A stretch of 8,299 bases of DNA, from positions 1-8,299 of the forward strand of contig CBFICO010000104.1 of assembly GCA_965661115.1 (NCBI GenBank). Direction: 5' to 3'. Below, in pieces: positions 6,728 through 8,299 of this stretch (the first letter of the stretch is position 1; the number at the start of each line of letters is the position of its first letter). The position numbers and the translations under genes were made by a program. This stretch comes from UBA6770 sp965661115. GTDB lineage: Bacteria; Bacteroidota; Bacteroidia; Flavobacteriales_G; Salibacteraceae. The notes under the pieces were generated by a model. That model ran no database searches. It was given only the letters and a program-made list of their open reading frames with translations, and had not been told where the DNA came from.

Positions 6728-8299
6728 CTACTTATACCACTTCTGCTTGCTAATCATTAGCGCCTCTTGAACAGTAATTCTAATACCTTCATTGTAAGCA
6801 GTTACAAAAGGACCGTCAAATTTGTGGTCACCTTGGTTAACCATTTCGCGGTTATCTCTAGCATCTTTATACACTTGGTAAGATCCTGTAGTGTACTTTA
6901 CCCAACCGTTATGGTTTTCAATTACAAAGTCATTTGTCCAGTTGTGTCGTTTTTCGAAATAGGCTTTGTCAACTACATTTTTACCTGCTGCTATTTGCAC
7001 TCTGTAATTTACTCCCGATTTAACTCCGAATGAATTATCAACCACAGGGTTTGGCTTAGGAGTATTGGCAGCAACTAATGGCTCTTCAACGCTTTCTTCT
7101 GTTTGATCCTCAGTCTCTTCTTCCGAATTACCGGCGGATACTTCTTCAGCAATTTCTTCTGGAACTGTTTCCAAAACTGGAGTGTCTTCAATTGTTTCTT
7201 CAGGCTCTTCCTCAGTGTTTTCTACTTCAGTATTACCTTCCGTATTCTCGGCTATTTCTTCCGTTTCAGTAGGAGTTGTTTCTTCTGTCACTTCTTCTTC
7301 TTCTTCTTCTTCTTCTGGAGTACTTTCATTGGTGGTTTCACCTTCTGTTTCGGTAGTTGATGTGTTTTCTGCTATTTCCTTAGTATTTGATTCTTCGAGT
7401 TCCGTCTCTTCTTCAACTTGGTTTTCTTGATTCTGTGTATTGTCATTATCAGAATTGTTGTCGGTATTTGTATTTGTTGGAGGAACAACTGGTAAGGTGT
7501 TTTCAGCAATTGTTTCTGTTGTTTCTGGTTCTTTATTATCAGTATTAGTTTCAGTGTTGGAATCAGATTCGTTTGAAGTGTTTTCTGCTAAAGCTTCTTC
7601 ACCTTCGTTTATAATGTCCACTTTTTTAGTGACGTTATCATCCAAAAATGAAAAATGACCTCTCAGAATACTTACGTCTTTGTCCTTTGCGTTTTTCAAG
7701 TCTAAAGTGTAAGAAACAGTGAAATTTTCTTCTGGAGGTAAGGCCATCCAAACAAACTTGCCTTTGTTTTTAATGAAACTAAAGATTGCTCCGTTTAAAT
7801 CTCCTTCTTTCATTTTTCCTCCGAAAGAGGTGTGTTCTTGAATCTTACAAAAACCTTCAATACCTTGCTTGGTAATATCAAGCGTTACCCTATAGTAATC
7901 GGATCCGAGGTTTTCCACCTTTCTAACTACCTTGGCATAAGCTTCAATTTTTTCTTGAGTGGCTTCGGTATCTTCGGTGTTGTTTGCTAAAGCTGCTCCG
8001 GTTGAAATGGTTTTCTTAAAAACTGAATAGCTTCGTTTCTCATTATTTTTCAAGTAGGAGAACTTACCACCAATATCGAAGTTTGCTGGAGCACCCTCGC
8101 TAACTTTTAGTTTGTATTTTACGCTAAACTCTTTGTCAGAAGGGAAGTTTAACCAAATGATTTTAAGTATCCCGTTACTAAACGTGAAGGTAGCATCACC
8201 CATTTCCACCGCTTCGGCAATTACACCCTCTGGAAGATTATCGGTAAGCTTGGCAAATCCTTTAACCGGACCCACAGTAAATTTTAGTTCTACAATTCC
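6728..8299 (-). CDS. Envelope protein with tandem beta-rich domains, acidic (I/L)AENT linker and C-terminal SPOR-like module (5' partial)
   Basis: The frame is open through the right edge, so the start lies outside the window. A GTG at 8275 exists, but it falls inside the first repeated domain and is not a credible start. The 523 visible residues are numbered here from that GTG. Domain A (from the edge to about 86) and domain B (about 126-222) are tandem copies sharing GF.K, A.F.F, K..W...P....F.V.Y.L and G.FS(Y/F)L..N..K; the family is not recognised, though the layout recalls DUF11-like beta-sandwiches. Residues about 226-405 form a Glu/Thr/Asn-rich, almost Lys-free linker with repeated IAENT-like motifs and a run of eight Glu. 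Residues 421-515 are a SPOR-like module (VNYRVQIAAGK ... GWVKYTTGSYQVYKDA ... FVTAYNEGIRIT) ending in KWYK. A membrane- or outer-membrane-anchored protein reaching peptidoglycan through a long flexible arm, as in DamX- or FtsN-like proteins, is the inferred layout. The N-terminus needed to tell the anchor is missing. It is the first visible gene of the minus-strand cluster. Confidence 0.8.
   Translation of the reverse strand, partial: GIVELKFTVGPVKGFAKLTDNLPEGVIAEAVEMGDATFTFSNGILKIIWLNFPSDKEFSVKYKLKVSEGAPANFDIGGKFSYLKNNEKRSYSVFKKTISTGAALANNTEDTEATQEKIEAYAKVVRKVENLGSDYYRVTLDITKQGIEGFCKIQEHTSFGGKMKEGDLNGAIFSFIKNKGKFVWMALPPEENFTVSYTLDLKNAKDKDVSILRGHFSFLDDNVTKKVDIINEGEEALAENTSNESDSNTETNTDNKEPETTETIAENTLPVVPPTNTNTDNNSDNDNTQNQENQVEEETELEESNTKEIAENTSTTETEGETTNESTPEEEEEEEEVTEETTPTETEEIAENTEGNTEVENTEEEPEETIEDTPVLETVPEEIAEEVSAGNSEEETEDQTEESVEEPLVAANTPKPNPVVDNSFGVKSGVNYRVQIAAGKNVVDKAYFEKRHNWTNDFVIENHNGWVKYTTGSYQVYKDARDNREMVNQGDHKFDGPFVTAYNEGIRITVQEALMISKQKWYK
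6731..7015 (-). other. C-terminal SPOR-like module of the linker protein
   Basis: Encodes the last 95 residues. The YRVQIAAGK first strand, the GWVKYTTGSYQVYKDA core and the GPFVTAYNEGIRITVQEAL end line up with modules 2 and 3 of the protein encoded immediately downstream, including the unusual tail after the G..IT motif. The Tyr-Tyr of the core is reduced to Tyr-Thr. Confidence 0.7.
7061..7600 (-). repeat. Acidic low-complexity linker with recurring (I/L)AENT motifs
   Basis: Encodes residues about 226-405 of the partial protein, dominated by Glu, Thr, Asn and Ser. The five-residue motif occurs at 229 (LAENT), 256, 301 and 341 (IAENT), in variant form at 375 (IAEEV) and 401 (VAANT), and once before domain B at 96 (LANNT). 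Spacing is irregular (26-60 residues). Codons for the motif vary between copies, so protein-level constraint is more likely than recent DNA duplication. Confidence 0.8.
7291..7316. repeat. (CTT)n / (GAA)n trinucleotide microsatellite
   Basis: A perfect tract of eight CTT units plus CT on the plus strand, which reads as GAA (Glu) on the coding strand and gives eight consecutive Glu (residues 321-328). Slippage would add or remove Glu residues without shifting the frame. Confidence 0.95.
7610..7900 (-). repeat. Domain B of a tandem, unrecognised beta-rich domain
   Basis: Encodes residues about 126-222. Key positions: GFCK at 141-144, AIFSF at 163-167, W176, P180/P181, F185.V.Y and GHFSFL at 206-211. 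It is the second copy of the unit that begins at the right edge of the window; identity is limited to these anchor residues, so the duplication is old. Confidence 0.65.
8018..8299 (-). repeat. Domain A of a tandem, unrecognised beta-rich domain (partial at window edge)
   Basis: Encodes the first ~94 visible residues, including GFAK at 6-9, ATFTF at 28-32, W41, P45, F50.V.Y and GKFSYL at 70-75. These anchor residues repeat in the same order and spacing in domain B. Further copies may lie beyond the edge. Confidence 0.62.

Noticed and set aside
7103..7430. Plus-strand open frames rich in Phe or Ser opposite the acidic linker.
   Set aside because: They are the complement of the GAA/ACN-rich linker codons; composition is pure low complexity, and the minus-strand frame continues through with recognisable domains on both sides.
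8273..8275. GTG as the start of the rightmost gene.
   Set aside because: The frame stays open to the window edge and the first repeated domain begins upstream of the GTG, so the gene is truncated by the window.

Overview
This window looks like a chromosomal segment from a Bacteroidota bacterium, most likely of the Flavobacteriales type. The DNA is moderately AT-rich. Several signal peptides end in the typical ...AQ or ...SQ. Start codons lack an obvious Shine-Dalgarno sequence. One secreted protease ends in a type IX secretion system (T9SS) sorting domain, a hallmark of this phylum. TAnnTTTG-like -7 elements, the Bacteroidota promoter consensus, sit close to some start codons. The genus cannot be named from the sequence alone.

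Left part (1-1039): the 3' end of a membrane transporter gene, most likely Nramp-type metal uptake, meets a minus-strand gene for a small exported beta-barrel-like protein, with only two bases between the two stop codons. A 50-base divergent region separates that gene from a large plus-strand gene (1090-3780). This encodes an 896-residue multidomain subtilase: propeptide, S8 catalytic domain with KP-43-like C-terminal barrel, PKD domain, two Cys-containing Ig-like repeats and a T9SS sorting domain.

Right part (3790-8299): three minus-strand genes lie head to tail with gaps of 63 and 37 bases, in the transcriptional order 8299 to 3790. The first, whose 5' end lies outside the window, encodes two copies of an unrecognised beta-rich domain, a ~180-residue acidic linker studded with (I/L)AENT motifs, and a C-terminal SPOR-like module. 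The second encodes an outer-membrane barrel, thrombospondin type 3 calcium-binding repeats and three SPOR-like modules. The third encodes a small exported protein with a carboxypeptidase-regulatory-like (CarboxypepD_reg) beta-sandwich domain.

The most interesting aspect is this right-hand cluster. Four SPOR-like modules of the same subtype, each ending in a ...G..IT...(AL) tail, are spread over two neighbouring genes. One of those genes has the layout of an OmpA-family protein with SPOR modules where the OmpA domain would normally be. This suggests a cell-envelope assembly that links the outer membrane to peptidoglycan, possibly at division sites. That role is inferred from architecture only. 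No RNA genes, CRISPR arrays, insertion sequences or convincing terminators were seen, and no gene-free stretch exceeds about 65 bases.
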